Counted from the first letter of the stretch, positions 53,215 through 64,000 are shown. The stretch: DNA of 64,000 nucleotides from Candidatus Phytoplasma tritici (GCF_000495255.1 NZ_AVAO01000001.1:1-64000), one strand, 5' to 3'. Numbers and translations are program-made. The notes: a model not told the origin generated them from the letters alone.

Positions 53215-55452
53215 ATGATTTTAAATTTCGATTTAACTTTAGAAAAAGATACATTATATCAAGATTTAATGGTTGTGATTTCCAAAAATATTCAAGATGC
53301 TACCATTTTGCAAAAAATTACTCAAGCCTATCTTTTTGCCAAAGAAAAACATCACGGGCAAACACGTTTTACAGGAGAACCCTATATTATTCATCCTTAT
53401 GCAGTGACTAAAATTTTGGCACAATTAAACAGCGAACCCAATACTTTAATGGCAGGATTGCTCCATGACGTTTTGGAAGATGCTAATGCTACTATGCAAG
53501 ATTTAACTTCTTTGTTTGGCGAAGATGTAGCTTATTTAGTTTATCAAGCAACCAAACTTACCAAAATTGCTTTTCACAAAAATCAAGGACATGCCGATAA
53601 TCAACAAAAAATGTTTTTAGCAATGGCAAAAGACATTAGAGTTGTTATTGTAAAGATTGCTGATCGCTTGCACAATATGCAAACTTTAAATGCGATGCCT
53701 TCAGAAAAACAATTACGCATTGCCAAAGAAACCTTAGAAATTCATGCTCCTTTAACACATCGTTTAGGACTTTTTGAAATTAAATCACAATTAGAAGATT
53801 TGTCTCTAAGATATGCTTTTCCTCAAGAATATTACCGTGTTTCTAATTTAATTCGGTTAAAAAAACAACAACGTGAAGAATCAATTACCAAAATTATTAC
53901 CAATATCAAATCTCTTTTAGACAGCCACCAACTCAAAAATTACACTATTAAAGGACGTGTCAAAAATATTTATAGCATTTATAAAAAAATTGTTAAAAGA
54001 AAAGTTAGTTTTGAAGAAATCTTTGATCTTTTAGCTATCCGAATTATTGTGCCTACTGTTGATTTGTGTTATCAATGTTTAGGGATTATTCACGGTTATT
54101 TTTCGCCATTGCCCCTAAGATTTAAAGACTATATTGCAGTTCCTAAACCCAATCTTTATCAATCTTTGCACACAACTGTTTTAACTAAGGATGGTTCTTT
54201 ATTTGAAATGCAAATAAGAACTCAAGAAATGGATGAAATTGCTGAAAAAGGAATTGCTGCTCACTGGGCTTATAAAGAAAATAAAACTTATTCCCAAGAA
54301 GATAAACAATTAGAACTTGCCAAAAAATTAAGATGGTATCAAGAATTGGTTAAAATTACTATGGATGCCAAAAATCATCCCGAAGAAACGCCCAAAGAAT
54401 TTGTAGATGCTATTAAAAATGATATTTTAAGTGATAATGTCTATGTTTTTACTCCTACTCAAGAAGTATTTGAACTTCCCAAAGGTTCTACGCCCATTGA
54501 TTTTGCCTTTCGTATTCATTCCGCAGTAGGAAGCAAAATGACAGCAGCTATTATTAACGGGAAAATTGTACCAATTGATTATCAACTAAAAAATGGCGAT
54601 ATTATTTCGATTAAAACCAATAAAAATATTTTATCAGTTAATAAAGACTGGTTGCGCATGGTAAAAACAACGCATGCCAAAAGAAAAATTAAAGGTTTTT
54701 TAAAAAAAGATATCAAAGAAAATAAAACTGAATATTTAGCAGAGATTCAAAAAGGAAAAGATATTATTGAAAAAGAATTAACTGCCAATAAAATTGAACT
54801 TTCCTTACTTGATAATAATTTTGTCCAAAAACATTTTGAGCGTTACAATATTCAAACTCTTAACGATTTTTATTATGAAATTGCTAAAAAACAATTAAAT
54901 CCTAAGTCAGTAATTAATAAATTGTTTGTTTTAGCCAAAGAAACTTTAAGTCAAAATATTTTACAAAAACAAATGGCAAAATCGCATGTTAAACTCAAAC
55001 ATCAAAGTGAGACAGGCGTTATTATTGAAGGTCTTAGAAATCCTAAATTAAAATTGGCAAGTTGTTGTACCCCTGTTTATAACGACGAAATCCTAGGATT
55101 TGTCACTAAAGGAAGAGGTATTATTGTGCATCGCAAGGAATGTAATAATTTAGCTCAATGTGATGAAAAAAGACTAATTACTGCTTTATGGCAACAAGAT
55201 TCCACCATTGCTAAATATCCTGCTTGGATTAGTATTATTGCTTTTACCAAAGATACTTTAGTGCAACAAATTATTAATAAAATCAACAGTTTTAATGTAA
55301 GTATTTTAGAATTTAATGTTATTAATAAACAAAAATTAGAAACAATTATTAAGATTAGGATTTTAATAGCTAATACTAAAGAATTAAATAATTTAATTAC
55401 TAATTTATATAAAATTCCGCAAATTTGTCAAATTCAAAGAATCAATAATTAA
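53215..55452 (+). CDS. relA: Bifunctional (p)ppGpp synthetase/hydrolase
   Basis: 745 residues. HD hydrolase (HHGQTRFTGEPYIIHPYAV, AGLLHDVLEDANA), synthetase (KPNLYQSLHTTVLTKDG, MQIRTQEMDEIAEKGIAAHW), TGS (VYVFTPTQEVFELPKGSTPI), helical and zinc-finger-like (LASCCTPVYNDEILGF, RGIIVHRKECNN) and C-terminal ACT domains are in the usual order. Both catalytic regions look intact, so it is a bifunctional Rel controlling the stringent response to amino-acid shortage. AAGAAGGTG precedes ATG 53215. Confidence 0.95.
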   Translation: MILNFDLTLEKDTLYQDLMVVISKNIQDATILQKITQAYLFAKEKHHGQTRFTGEPYIIHPYAVTKILAQLNSEPNTLMAGLLHDVLEDANATMQDLTSLFGEDVAYLVYQATKLTKIAFHKNQGHADNQQKMFLAMAKDIRVVIVKIADRLHNMQTLNAMPSEKQLRIAKETLEIHAPLTHRLGLFEIKSQLEDLSLRYAFPQEYYRVSNLIRLKKQQREESITKIITNIKSLLDSHQLKNYTIKGRVKNIYSIYKKIVKRKVSFEEIFDLLAIRIIVPTVDLCYQCLGIIHGYFSPLPLRFKDYIAVPKPNLYQSLHTTVLTKDGSLFEMQIRTQEMDEIAEKGIAAHWAYKENKTYSQEDKQLELAKKLRWYQELVKITMDAKNHPEETPKEFVDAIKNDILSDNVYVFTPTQEVFELPKGSTPIDFAFRIHSAVGSKMTAAIINGKIVPIDYQLKNGDIISIKTNKNILSVNKDWLRMVKTTHAKRKIKGFLKKDIKENKTEYLAEIQKGKDIIEKELTANKIELSLLDNNFVQKHFERYNIQTLNDFYYEIAKKQLNPKSVINKLFVLAKETLSQNILQKQMAKSHVKLKHQSETGVIIEGLRNPKLKLASCCTPVYNDEILGFVTKGRGIIVHRKECNNLAQCDEKRLITALWQQDSTIAKYPAWISIIAFTKDTLVQQIINKINSFNVSILEFNVINKQKLETIIKIRILIANTKELNNLITNLYKIPQICQIQRINN

Positions 55453-55519
55453 ATAATTTATTATTTATAATTCAGACAATTATTTATTACTCCATTTATT
55501 CTATTTTATTCAATTATTA

Positions 55520-55741
55520 ATGATGCCTCTCCTTATTAAAATTATTTTGTTTATTGTGTGTTTGTGTGTATTTTTTAAATTATTTTTATGCTTTTTTAAA
55601 GCTTTATTAGCGCTAAAAATTAAAAAATATAAAAAATCCCCAACAAGAACAAATCCTCAAAAATCTTTATTAAAACTTTTATCCCAAAAAATAACAAAAA
55701 ACAATCCCCAAAAAACAAAGGAGACCAAAGATGTTTTCTAA
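55520..55741 (+). CDS. Small membrane protein overlapping hisS
   Basis: 73 residues. A hydrophobic helix (about 4-32: LIKIILFIVCLCVFFKLFLC) is followed by a basic, lysine-rich tail (KKYKKSPTRTNPQKS). It overlaps the hisS start by 11 bases in a different frame. No ribosome-binding site is visible before its two ATGs, so expression is uncertain, although the amphipathic pattern and tight fit into the operon suggest a gene. Confidence 0.4.
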   Translation: MMPLLIKIILFIVCLCVFFKLFLCFFKALLALKIKKYKKSPTRTNPQKSLLKLLSQKITKNNPQKTKETKDVF

Positions 55742-56999
55742 AATTAAAGGTACTTATGATTTGATGTCAGATAAAACGGTTTGTTGGCAAAAAGTAGAAA
55801 ATCACATTCGCACTTTGTTTGCTAAATATCATTTGCAAGAAATAAGAACTCCTATAATTGAATATCGTGGTGTTTTTGATAGAGCAGCTCAACATTCAGA
55901 AATGGTTTCCAAAGAAACTTACACTTTTGCAGATAAAAAAGGACGTTTTATTACTTTGCGTCCTGAAGGAACTGCTGGTGTTATTCGTAGTTATGTGGAA
56001 AATAAATTAGATAAAACCTCACAATTACACAAGTTTTTTTATTATGGACCTTGTTTTCGCTATGAAAGACCTCAAAAAGGACGCTATCGTCAATTTCATC
56101 AATTAGGAGTAGAAATTTTAGGACAATCAAGCCCTTTTTTAGATGTAGAAGTAATTACTCTTGCTTATGAAACCCTTAAATCATTAGGGATTTGTGATAT
56201 TACTGTGAAAATTAATTCTTTGGGATGTAAAATTACATACAATAATTATTTACAAGTTTTTAAAAACTATTTACAAACACATTATCAACAATTATGTCCT
56301 TTATGTCAAGAAAGATTTGAAAAAAATATTTTGCGTATTTCGGATTGTAAAAATTGTCACAATGAACCTTTTTTAAAGCAAGCACCACGCATTTTTGATC
56401 ACCTTGTTGACGATGCTAAAGTTCGTTTTTTACAAGTTTTAGAAGGACTTAAACAAATGAATGTTAATTTTGAATTGTGTCATGATTTAGTCCGTGGGCT
56501 TGATTATTATACTCATAGCGTTTTTGAAATTGTTTATAATAACGAACAAGGACATCAAGCAGTTTTGGGTGGGGGTGGTTGTTATGATAATTTAGTTACT
56601 TTATTTGGAGGAAACCCTTCGCCTGGTATTGGATTTGCCTTAGGTATGGAACGCTTAATGTCAATTCTAGCTACCCGTTCTTTTTGTAACAAAAATGTCT
56701 TACCTTCTTTGGATGCCTTTATATTAGTTAGTGTGCCGCATTTTTTTTATCAAGGTCTTTCACTTGCAAAAACTCTCCGCCATCAAGGTTTTTCCGCCGA
56801 TCTTAATTATCAGTTTTTATCTTTTTCCAAAAGCCTTAAACAAGCCTTAAAAAAACAACCCCTTTATCTTTTAATTCTGGGACCAAAAGAATTTGCCAAC
56901 AATCAAATTACAATCAAAAATACTTACACCCAACAGCAAACCACCATATTGCAAAAAGATGTTGTTTCTTATTTTCAAAACAACAAGGAGTTAAATTAA
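55731..56999 (+). CDS. hisS: Histidyl-tRNA synthetase
   Basis: 422 residues, AAAGGAGA before ATG. Class II motifs: IRTPIIEYRGVFDRA, motif 2 FRYERPQKGRYRQFHQLGVE, histidine motifs LVRGLDYYTHSVFE and GGGCYDNLV, and motif 3 GIGFALGMERL; anticodon-binding domain at the C-terminus. It begins the hisS-aspS-tilS cluster. Confidence 0.97.
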   Translation: MFSKIKGTYDLMSDKTVCWQKVENHIRTLFAKYHLQEIRTPIIEYRGVFDRAAQHSEMVSKETYTFADKKGRFITLRPEGTAGVIRSYVENKLDKTSQLHKFFYYGPCFRYERPQKGRYRQFHQLGVEILGQSSPFLDVEVITLAYETLKSLGICDITVKINSLGCKITYNNYLQVFKNYLQTHYQQLCPLCQERFEKNILRISDCKNCHNEPFLKQAPRIFDHLVDDAKVRFLQVLEGLKQMNVNFELCHDLVRGLDYYTHSVFEIVYNNEQGHQAVLGGGGCYDNLVTLFGGNPSPGIGFALGMERLMSILATRSFCNKNVLPSLDAFILVSVPHFFYQGLSLAKTLRHQGFSADLNYQFLSFSKSLKQALKKQPLYLLILGPKEFANNQITIKNTYTQQQTTILQKDVVSYFQNNKELN

Positions 57000-57002
57000 T
57001 TC

Positions 57003-58766
57003 ATGAAAAATAAATATAGTCATTATAATAATCAATTAACACTAGTCCATCAAGGAAAAATAGTTTTTCTAAAAGGTTTTATTTTTCGTAAACGTAATTT
57101 AGGAAAAACTCTTTTTTTTGACTTACGCGATGTTTCTGGAATCATTCAATTATTAGTTAAAGAAAACAATCCACAATACGACAAAATAGCTTTAATTAAA
57201 CTAGAAACAGTCGTTCAAATTAAAGGTCAAGTAATTGAAAGAATCAATAAAAATCCTGATTTGCCAACTGGTGATATTGAAATTTTAGTATCTCATATTG
57301 AAATTTTAAGTGAGGCTCAAACCTTACCTTTAAATGTGTTTCAAAGTCAAGAAAGTTTAGAAGAAACCAGGCTTAAATATCGTTATTTGGATTTAAGGAA
57401 TCCTGAAGTTAAACATTTTTTGATTCAAAGACACCACATTACCCAAAGTATTCGTCAAACTCTTTTGAAAAATGATTTTTTAGAACTAGAAACTCCCATT
57501 TTATCTAAATCAACTCCTGAAGGAGCAAGAGATTATTTAGTGCCTTCTAGGATTTATCCAGGTAATTTTTATGCTCTTCCTCAATCTCCCCAACTTTTTA
57601 AACAATTATACATGATTGCAGGATTTGAAAGGTATTTTCAAGTAGCGCGTTGTTTCCGTGATGAGGACCTCAGATCTGATAGACAACCTGAATTTAGTCA
57701 AATTGATATTGAAACATCTTTTTTAAATCAAGATGAAATTATGTCCTTAACGGAAGAAATTATAGTAGATTTATTTGCCAATATTTGGAAAAAACCACTT
57801 CTTGAACCCTTTTTAAGATTAACTTATCAACAAACTTTTGAACTTTATGGTTCTGATAAGCCAGATTTAAGAAACCCCCTTAAAATTACAGATTTTACTG
57901 CTTTTTTTGATACTAATACTTGTCCCCCAAATATGTTTTCATCATGCAACATTAAAGGATTTAAAGTTTCCAAAACAGCAGTTTTGACACGCCTTAAACT
58001 AGATGAGTATCAATTGTTTTTTAGTAAACATTTTAACTTGAAATTGTTTTCTTTTGTTAAAAAAAATGATAAAATTATAGGTGGAATATCTCAATTTATT
58101 AAAGATGATTCTTTTTTAAAAAATGAAGAAATTTGTTTTGTCGTTTCTGGAAAAAAAGACATTATTCAAAAAGCTTTAGGTATTTTTCGCACCAAACTAG
58201 CCCTTGATTTATCTTTGATTGATACAACTCAAGAAGCGTTATTATGGATTATTGATTTTCCTTTATTTGAAACCATTCAAGAAGACCTATCCCAACCAAA
58301 TCTTACTTTGGAAAACTCAAACCCTCCAAACCGTCTTTACTCTTTACATCACCCTTTTACTGCTCCTTGTGATTCTACCATTTTGAAAAGCAATCCTCAA
58401 AAAGCCCTTGCCAAAGCCTATGATTTAGTTTGGAATGGCTATGAAGTGGGTGGTGGTTCGTTAAGAATTAACAATCCCCAAACGCAAGAATTAATTTTTA
58501 GTCTTTTAGGATTTTCACAAGAAGAAGTTCAAAACCGTTTTGGTTTTTTAGTCGAAGCCCTTAAATACGGTACTCCACCTCATGGAGGACTTGCCCTAGG
58601 TCTTGATCGTCTTGTGATGTTGTTTACCAAAACCAATAATATCAAAGATGTCATTGCCTTTCCTAAAACCCAAAGTGCTAAAGATTTGATGTTAGAAGCT
58701 CCCGGCGCAGTTGACCAAGAACAACTCAACACCCTAAAACTCAAACTCAAATGTAATTGTAATTAA
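57003..58766 (+). CDS. aspS: Aspartyl-tRNA synthetase
   Basis: 587 residues. N-terminal OB anticodon-binding domain (VFLKGFIFRKRNLGKTLFF), motif 2 FQVARCFRDEDLRSDRQPEF, QIDIETSF, a bacterial GAD insertion (about 270-410) and motif 3 GGLALGLDRLVML. AAGGAG lies eight bases before ATG and only three bases separate it from hisS. Confidence 0.97.
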   Translation: MKNKYSHYNNQLTLVHQGKIVFLKGFIFRKRNLGKTLFFDLRDVSGIIQLLVKENNPQYDKIALIKLETVVQIKGQVIERINKNPDLPTGDIEILVSHIEILSEAQTLPLNVFQSQESLEETRLKYRYLDLRNPEVKHFLIQRHHITQSIRQTLLKNDFLELETPILSKSTPEGARDYLVPSRIYPGNFYALPQSPQLFKQLYMIAGFERYFQVARCFRDEDLRSDRQPEFSQIDIETSFLNQDEIMSLTEEIIVDLFANIWKKPLLEPFLRLTYQQTFELYGSDKPDLRNPLKITDFTAFFDTNTCPPNMFSSCNIKGFKVSKTAVLTRLKLDEYQLFFSKHFNLKLFSFVKKNDKIIGGISQFIKDDSFLKNEEICFVVSGKKDIIQKALGIFRTKLALDLSLIDTTQEALLWIIDFPLFETIQEDLSQPNLTLENSNPPNRLYSLHHPFTAPCDSTILKSNPQKALAKAYDLVWNGYEVGGGSLRINNPQTQELIFSLLGFSQEEVQNRFGFLVEALKYGTPPHGGLALGLDRLVMLFTKTNNIKDVIAFPKTQSAKDLMLEAPGAVDQEQLNTLKLKLKCNCN

Positions 58767-58775
58767 GGATGTTTC

Positions 58776-60086
58776 ATGAAAACCATTAAACTCGCTTGTA
58801 GTCTAGATGCCAATCAAACCTATATTATAGCTGTAAGTGGTGGCATTGATTCAATGGCTTTACTTCATTATTTGGTGGCACAAAAAATAAAACTTCAAGT
58901 TGTGCATTTCAACCATTTAACACGTTCCAATGCTTGGCAAGATAAAGAATTAGTTAAAAATTATTGTCTCCAAAACTCCCTTGGCTTCCATTATTTTGAA
59001 ATAAATTCCCCTCAAAAAAACTTTCAAGCCCAAGCACGTTTATTAAGGCAACAAAAATTAATGAAAATAGCTACAAAACACCAAACCCCTTTTATTTTGA
59101 CAGCCCATCATTTAGATGATTTGGCAGAAACTATTTTACAAAAAATAAGCAGAAGCAGCACTTTGCTAGGTTATAGTGGCATGCAGATCCAAACTTCTTG
59201 GCAAGATTTCATCTTTTTGAAACCTTTTTTATACATTCCCAAAGCTAAAATCATAAGTTATGTTACTTTTTATCAAATTCCTTTTTTGGAAGATTACACC
59301 AATCAAAAAATTACCTATCAAAGAAACCAAATCAGGCATAAAGTTATTCCTTACTTAAAAATTAAAACTGGTTTTTTGCAAAATATCCAAAAATACCAAC
59401 AAATTCTTTTGCAAGCCCACAATTTTATTCGCAAACAAACTCTTTTATTTCTTACAAAACACACAAATCATATATGTAACCAAACAAACTTTATTGCACT
59501 TGCGCCTTTTTTAAACCTTGATTTAGTTATTCAAAAAGATATCATTTTATTATTATTAGAAAAACAAAATATTACTAAAAGTTTTATTTTTATCCAAAAT
59601 ATAATCAAAGGCATTAACAATCCTTATAAGCCTAATTTATCTTGGCATCTTAATTCCGAGTGGCATTTAATTAAGGATTACAAACATATTGCATTAATGA
59701 AACCCACACTACCGCTCGCCTTTGCTTTAACAAAACCTTTGTTGTGTGTTTCTACATGTAATCTTTGTCTTGTTTGTGTTTGTCCTTTGTTACAATCCCT
59801 CAATTATAATCCTCAAAAAGTTAGCTTTCCTTTAAAAGTGCGTTTGCGCCAACCCAAAGACACATTAAAATTTAGTTTTGGCACTAAAAAATTGAAAAAA
59901 TTTTTAATTGAAAAAAAAGTTCCTCTTATTCAAAGAAATAATTTATGGTTAGTAGTAGATAATTTAGACAATATTTTATTTATTCCTCACTTATATATAA
60001 ACCTAACTTTAGGAAATCAATCTAGGATTTATTTAGCTTTTAAAAACTTTTTTACCTCTTCAAATTGTTTTTCTCAAACAAATTAA
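58776..60086 (+). CDS. tilS: tRNA(Ile)-lysidine synthetase
   Basis: 436 residues. PP-loop [16 protein letters not shown] (residues about 17-32), VHFNHLTRS and [13 protein letters not shown] in the N-type ATPase core; C-terminal substrate-binding domain with [13 protein letters not shown] and [15 protein letters not shown]. It makes lysidine in the tRNA-Ile CAU anticodon so that AUA is read as isoleucine, essential in this AT-rich genome. Commonly found upstream of ftsH, as here. Confidence 0.95.
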   Translation: MKTIKLACSLDANQTYIIAVSGGIDSMALLHYLVAQKIKLQVVHFNHLTRSNAWQDKELVKNYCLQNSLGFHYFEINSPQKNFQAQARLLRQQKLMKIATKHQTPFILTAHHLDDLAETILQKISRSSTLLGYSGMQIQTSWQDFIFLKPFLYIPKAKIISYVTFYQIPFLEDYTNQKITYQRNQIRHKVIPYLKIKTGFLQNIQKYQQILLQAHNFIRKQTLLFLTKHTNHICNQTNFIALAPFLNLDLVIQKDIILLLLEKQNITKSFIFIQNIIKGINNPYKPNLSWHLNSEWHLIKDYKHIALMKPTLPLAFALTKPLLCVSTCNLCLVCVCPLLQSLNYNPQKVSFPLKVRLRQPKDTLKFSFGTKKLKKFLIEKKVPLIQRNNLWLVVDNLDNILFIPHLYINLTLGNQSRIYLAFKNFFTSSNCFSQTN

Positions 60087-60210
60087 AAATGAGAATCAAA
60101 AAAATAAATGCAGAAATTACATCCATCCCGAATTTAAACTCCAAATATTAAAATATTTTATTTTTTTAATGTTTAACCCAAAGATAATTTCTTGCAAGAA
60201 AGGTTAATTT

Positions 60211-62232
60211 ATGTCATTTTTTGATAAAATTTTTAAAAAATTCCATATGGGCGTCCTTTATTTTGCTGTAATTTTAATAGGTTCAACTTTTATTTATTGT
60301 TATTTTACTAAGCACGAAAAAAAAGATAACAATACATTTGATGAACTTGCACAAAAAAACGAAATTGAAAAAATAAAGTATAATCCCATTTTTGCTAACT
60401 CTGCTTTTTGTGACATTGTAGTTACCACTACAAATGGTAGAGTAATTGATTTTTTTAATATACCTTGTGATAAAGTATTTGAAAAAAAACCAAACGGAAA
60501 ATACAAATATGACACCTATTCTGTAGATCCTAGACCTTGGAATGGTTATGAACTTGCTTTTTGGGTATTTAGACAATGCTTAACAATGTTAATTTTTTAC
60601 TGTTTTTTTCTCTTTTTTGCAGATACTATCAAACAAATGGGACAAGAAATTTTGGCATCAACCCCTGGTAAAAAAGGTGCTAAAAGTCGCAAAGTTATTA
60701 TCAATCAAAAAAGATTTACTTTTTCAGATGTAGCAGGAGCTGATGAAGAAAAAGAAGAAATGTCAGAATTGATTGACTTTTTAAAAAACCCGCGTAAATA
60801 TGCTGCTATGGGAGCAAGAATTCCTAAAGGAGTTTTGTTGTACGGACCTCCCGGAACAGGAAAAACCTTACTTGCCAAAGCAGTTGCAGGTGAGGCAGGC
60901 GTTCCTTTTTTTGCTGCTTCGGGTTCTGATTTCGATGAAGTTTATGTAGGTGTTGGAGCTTCGCGTGTTAGAGATCTTTTTAAAGAAGCTCAACTGGCAG
61001 CTCCTTGTATCGTTTTTATCGATGAAATTGAGGCAGTTGCTAGAAAAAGAGGCTCCAATATTGGTGGGAGCAACGGTTCTGAACAAACCTTAAACCAACT
61101 TTTAGTAGAGATGGACGGCTTTAACCAAAAAATGGGTGTTATTGTTATTGCAGCTACTAACCAACCCGAAGTTCTTGACTCAGCTATTTTGCGTCCTGGA
61201 CGTTTTGACCGTCAATTTAATATTACTTTACCAAACGTTAAAGACCGTGAAGCTATCTTAAAATTACATGCAAGTAATAAAAAACTTTCAGAAGAAATCA
61301 GTTTAGAAGAATTAGCCAAACAAACTCCAGGTTTTAGTGGTGCTCAATTAGAAGGAACATTAAATGAAGCTGCTTTATTAGCTGCTAGAAGAAATGCTAC
61401 TTTTATCAATAAAAAAGACATTAGTGAAGCTTTAGATCGTATTTTAATTGGACCTGCTAAAAAATCTAAAAAATATAATGACAAAGAAAAACATATGGTA
61501 GCTTATCACGAAGCAGGACATGCTGTTATTGGAATCAAAATTCCTTTTGCCCAAATAGTGCAAAAAATCACCATTATTCCACGTGGAAATGCAGGCGGAT
61601 ACAACTTAATGCTTCCTCAAGAAGAAACTTTTTTTTCTTCCAAAAAAGCCCTATTGGCCCAAATTACTTCATTTCTGGGCGGACGTGTTGCTGAAGAATT
61701 AATGTTTGATGACGTTTCTAACGGCGCTTATAACGATTTTAAACACGCTACACAAATAGCTAAACTGATGGTAACTAAATATGGAATGAGTGATTTAGGA
61801 CCAGTGCAATATTCAGGAAACACTTTTCAAAATGATTTTTCTGATCCTAAAGGTTTAGAAATTGACCAACAAATTCAAAAAATTATTGCTAATTGTTATC
61901 AACAAGCCAAAAAAATTATTCAAGAAAATCAAGATTTACTTGACACAATCGCCAAATATTTACTTGAAATTGAAACTCTTAATAAAAGAGATATTGACGA
62001 AATTGTAGCTACAGGAAAAATTGCTTGGTGGGAAAAAGAAAAAGAAGAAGCCAACGCCCCAATCCAACCAACTTCTCAAATGTCTTCCAACAATGAAACA
62101 AATAGCACTGATACAACTTCTTTAAATGATGAATTGAAAACAACAATAACCAATTTAGACAACCAAGAATTAAATGAATCAAATCCAAACAATAAGGAAA
62201 CAACTTCTGAAGAAGTTGTTTCAACAGATTGA
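60211..62232 (+). CDS. ftsH: ATP-dependent membrane metalloprotease FtsH (HflB)
   Basis: 673 residues. Two membrane helices (about 14-32 and 118-138) border a short outside domain. The AAA+ domain has GPPGTGKT (residues about 212-219), [16 protein letters not shown] and the SRH segment [22 protein letters not shown]. The protease zinc site HEAGH (residues 433-437) and third ligand region [12 protein letters not shown] are intact. The last 60 residues are low-complexity ([11 protein letters not shown]). It degrades membrane and regulatory proteins. This is the full-length chromosomal copy; a fragment of a related gene is at 3907. Confidence 0.97.
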   Translation: MSFFDKIFKKFHMGVLYFAVILIGSTFIYCYFTKHEKKDNNTFDELAQKNEIEKIKYNPIFANSAFCDIVVTTTNGRVIDFFNIPCDKVFEKKPNGKYKYDTYSVDPRPWNGYELAFWVFRQCLTMLIFYCFFLFFADTIKQMGQEILASTPGKKGAKSRKVIINQKRFTFSDVAGADEEKEEMSELIDFLKNPRKYAAMGARIPKGVLLYGPPGTGKTLLAKAVAGEAGVPFFAASGSDFDEVYVGVGASRVRDLFKEAQLAAPCIVFIDEIEAVARKRGSNIGGSNGSEQTLNQLLVEMDGFNQKMGVIVIAATNQPEVLDSAILRPGRFDRQFNITLPNVKDREAILKLHASNKKLSEEISLEELAKQTPGFSGAQLEGTLNEAALLAARRNATFINKKDISEALDRILIGPAKKSKKYNDKEKHMVAYHEAGHAVIGIKIPFAQIVQKITIIPRGNAGGYNLMLPQEETFFSSKKALLAQITSFLGGRVAEELMFDDVSNGAYNDFKHATQIAKLMVTKYGMSDLGPVQYSGNTFQNDFSDPKGLEIDQQIQKIIANCYQQAKKIIQENQDLLDTIAKYLLEIETLNKRDIDEIVATGKIAWWEKEKEEANAPIQPTSQMSSNNETNSTDTTSLNDELKTTITNLDNQELNESNPNNKETTSEEVVSTD

Positions 62233-62482
62233 CTCCGAATAAACTTAAATTCAAATCTATTTTTTTCATTTCTAAAAACAGCTTTTTTACAAAAAACCAA
62301 AAATATCTTTACAATTAACACCAATTTTAAGTTTGCTTAGAGTTGGTGATCGTTATGATAATTTAATTTTATCACTAATGCTTTTTATTGATTTTTTAAC
62401 CTTTTTATTATTTTGTCTTTATTTTTTTGCAACACAACCTTTTTACTACATTTTTTAACTTTTAGAAAACAAGGCCTTTTAC

Positions 62483-63403
62483 ATGAATGAAAAAAAAGAG
62501 TTTCTTATTTCTGCCAGTGAGGCATTTCAACGTTTGGATCATTTTTTATTAACTCACATTAATTTAAATAAAAGTCAATGTCAAAAATTAATTTTGGCAC
62601 AACAAGTTTTGGTCAACACCAAACCTTCTAAAAAAAGTTATTTGCTAAAACCTCAAGACCTCATTATGGTTATCATCCCTCAAACTCAAGAATATATTAA
62701 TTTACAAAATCCTCAAAATCTTAATTTAGACATCATTTATGAAGATTCTTATTTAGCAGTTATCAATAAACCTGCCAATTTGGTAGTGCATCCTTCTTTA
62801 AGTTTTCAAGAAACAACCTTAGTTAATGGATTGTTACACCAATTTCAAACTTTAAGTAATATAGATACCCAAAGACCTGGTATCGTGCATAGACTTGATA
62901 AAAATACTACTGGTTTATTAATTGTTGCCAAAACTAATTATGTAAGCGAAAAACTACAAATTGCGTTCCAAAAAAGAAAAATTACCAAAATTTATTGGGC
63001 TTTAATTGAAGGTTTTTTAGAAGATAAAGGCACTATCAAACTGCCTATTGGAAGAAATCCTCATAATCGATTAAAAATGCAAGTTATGCCCGACGGTAAA
63101 ACTGCTGTTACTCATTTTAAAACTTTGCAACGCTTTTCTCATTTTTCTTTGATGGAATGTAATTTAGAAACAGGAAGAACTCACCAATTAAGAACACATT
63201 TTTCCTTCCTAAAACGTCCCATTGTAGGAGATCTACTTTATGGATCATCACACCATATTACTCCTTTAGGTCAATTTTTGCATTCTAAAATACTAAAATT
63301 CAACCACCCTATCACCAATCAAAATCTTATTTTGGAAGCATCCTTACCTGCTAATTTTGAAAAACTTTTACAAACTTTTAATGACTATAATTGCATTTTT
63401 TAA
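62483..63403 (+). CDS. rluD: Pseudouridine synthase, RluD family
   Basis: 306 residues. An S4 RNA-binding domain (FQRLDHFLLTHINLNKSQCQ) precedes the catalytic domain with RPGIVHRLDKNTTGLLIVAK (catalytic Asp), RKITKIYWALIEG and LETGRTHQLRTHFSFLKRPI. It pseudouridylates 23S rRNA or another RNA. The start at ATG 62483 lacks a strong Shine-Dalgarno sequence. Confidence 0.94.
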   Translation: MNEKKEFLISASEAFQRLDHFLLTHINLNKSQCQKLILAQQVLVNTKPSKKSYLLKPQDLIMVIIPQTQEYINLQNPQNLNLDIIYEDSYLAVINKPANLVVHPSLSFQETTLVNGLLHQFQTLSNIDTQRPGIVHRLDKNTTGLLIVAKTNYVSEKLQIAFQKRKITKIYWALIEGFLEDKGTIKLPIGRNPHNRLKMQVMPDGKTAVTHFKTLQRFSHFSLMECNLETGRTHQLRTHFSFLKRPIVGDLLYGSSHHITPLGQFLHSKILKFNHPITNQNLILEASLPANFEKLLQTFNDYNCIF

Positions 63404-63498
63404 ACTTTTCTTCATTATTTGTGTTTTAGAGTTTTTCATTTTTTTCACCCACTTTTCAATCATTTAAATTCAAAAAAACAATAAACAAGGAATTATTT

Positions 63499-64000
63499 AT
63501 GATTAAAATTAATAATCTTTCGAAAACTTTTTGCCTTAAAAAACAACAACTTCCAGTTTTACAAAATATTTCACTTGCAGTTTTGAAAGGCGAAATATTT
63601 GGGTTAGTAGGAACTTCGGGTTCTGGCAAAACTACGTTATTAAAAATTATGAATGGATTTATGTTGCCTGATAAAAATGCTAATTCTTCCATTCAAAAAA
63701 CTTTTAGTCATCTAGAAAGTGCTATGATTTTTCAAAATTTTAATCTTTTGAGTAATTTAAATGTTTTTGAAAATGTTGCCCTTCCTTTAGAAATAAGAAG
63801 CACTCCTGAAAAACAAATTACTACTAAAGTAAATGAAATGCTAGATTTTGTAGGACTTAGCCAATTTATAACTGCCTATCCTAAAACACTTTCGGGCGGA
63901 CAAAAACAACGTGTAGCCATTGCGCGTTCCTTAGTTTACGAACCTAAAATTATTTTTTGTGACGAGCCTACTTTTGCCTTGGATGAAATGACAAGTCAAG
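63499..64000 (+). CDS. ABC transporter ATPase, MetN-like (3' end beyond window)
   Basis: 167 codons are present before the window ends. GTSGSGKTT (Walker A), [36 protein letters not shown] and IIFCDEPTFALDEMTSQ are present; the F-N-L-L-x-x-x-x-V-F-E-N-V-A-x-P-L-E stretch is typical of methionine importers. ACAAGGA precedes ATG. If MetN, it would be the partner of the MetQ-like proteins at 31743 and 32734, but those are 30 kb away. Confidence 0.85.
   Translation, partial: MIKINNLSKTFCLKKQQLPVLQNISLAVLKGEIFGLVGTSGSGKTTLLKIMNGFMLPDKNANSSIQKTFSHLESAMIFQNFNLLSNLNVFENVALPLEIRSTPEKQITTKVNEMLDFVGLSQFITAYPKTLSGGQKQRVAIARSLVYEPKIIFCDEPTFALDEMTSQ

Noticed and set aside
60283-62324. Several minus-strand frames across ftsH
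   Set aside because: Antisense to a perfectly conserved ftsH gene.
63456-63692. 78-codon minus-strand frame at the start of the metN-like gene
   Set aside because: Antisense to the Walker A region of a clear ATPase gene.

Overview
The window looks like a chromosome segment of an aster-yellows-type phytoplasma ('Candidatus Phytoplasma', wall-less plant pathogens of the Acholeplasmatales). The evidence is very low GC, UGA used only as a stop, and a minimal gene set with several ABC importers. A groS-groL-amp-nadE locus carries the Amp surface antigen. There is a short secreted protein with the phytoplasma SVM-type signal peptide, and blocks of decayed potential-mobile-unit (PMU) genes. The assignment is an inference from gene content.

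Layout. 1-7.6 kb is an accessory island: broken sigma factor and ssb genes, a putative effector (2682), an FtsH-like fragment (3907, minus), then an intact series of small and large membrane-protein genes (4213-7629) including a DUF2963-repeat protein. 7.6-9.6 kb is decayed and holds a dead paralogue of the next gene. 9.6-12.2 kb encodes an amino-acid ABC importer (binding domain fused to permease, plus ATPase). 12.5-18.6 kb is housekeeping: rpsT, serS, trhO, and rplU-prp-rpmA-obgE. 18.6-21 kb is a graveyard with relics of a Panacea-domain gene and of xseA, ending at the RNase P RNA gene (20991-21377). 21.7-31.3 kb holds a predicted surface protein (minus), a Zn/Mn ABC importer operon whose two permeases each carry a winged-helix-like tail, and a coiled-coil surface protein paired with a MacB/LolD-like ATPase-permease. 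31.7-34.1 kb has two MetQ/NlpA-like binding proteins without signal peptides and a SufU-like scaffold. 34.2-38.8 kb is a minus-strand block: yhaM, cca, tadA, tdk, rpmE, rpmB.

39.6-45.6 kb is a second accessory island. It repeats the small-membrane-protein module of the first island and contains a broken UvrD-like helicase gene directly followed by a broken HUH (rolling-circle-type) Rep gene. This is the best candidate for an unusual replicating element. 45.9-64 kb returns to core genes: a membrane protein, groS-groL with a CIRCE-like operator, amp, a NadE homologue lacking its synthetase P-loop, mnmA, relA/spoT, hisS-aspS-tilS, ftsH, rluD, and the 5' part of a metN-like ATPase cut by the window end.

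How it fits together: nutrient import (amino acids, Zn/Mn, probably methionine), translation and tRNA maintenance, and a cell surface and secretome facing the host are intact. DNA-metabolism and mobile functions (sigma factor, ssb, xseA, hsdS, helicase, Rep) survive only as wrecks. No tRNA, rRNA or CRISPR array was seen. Coordinates of relics are approximate because frames change inside them.
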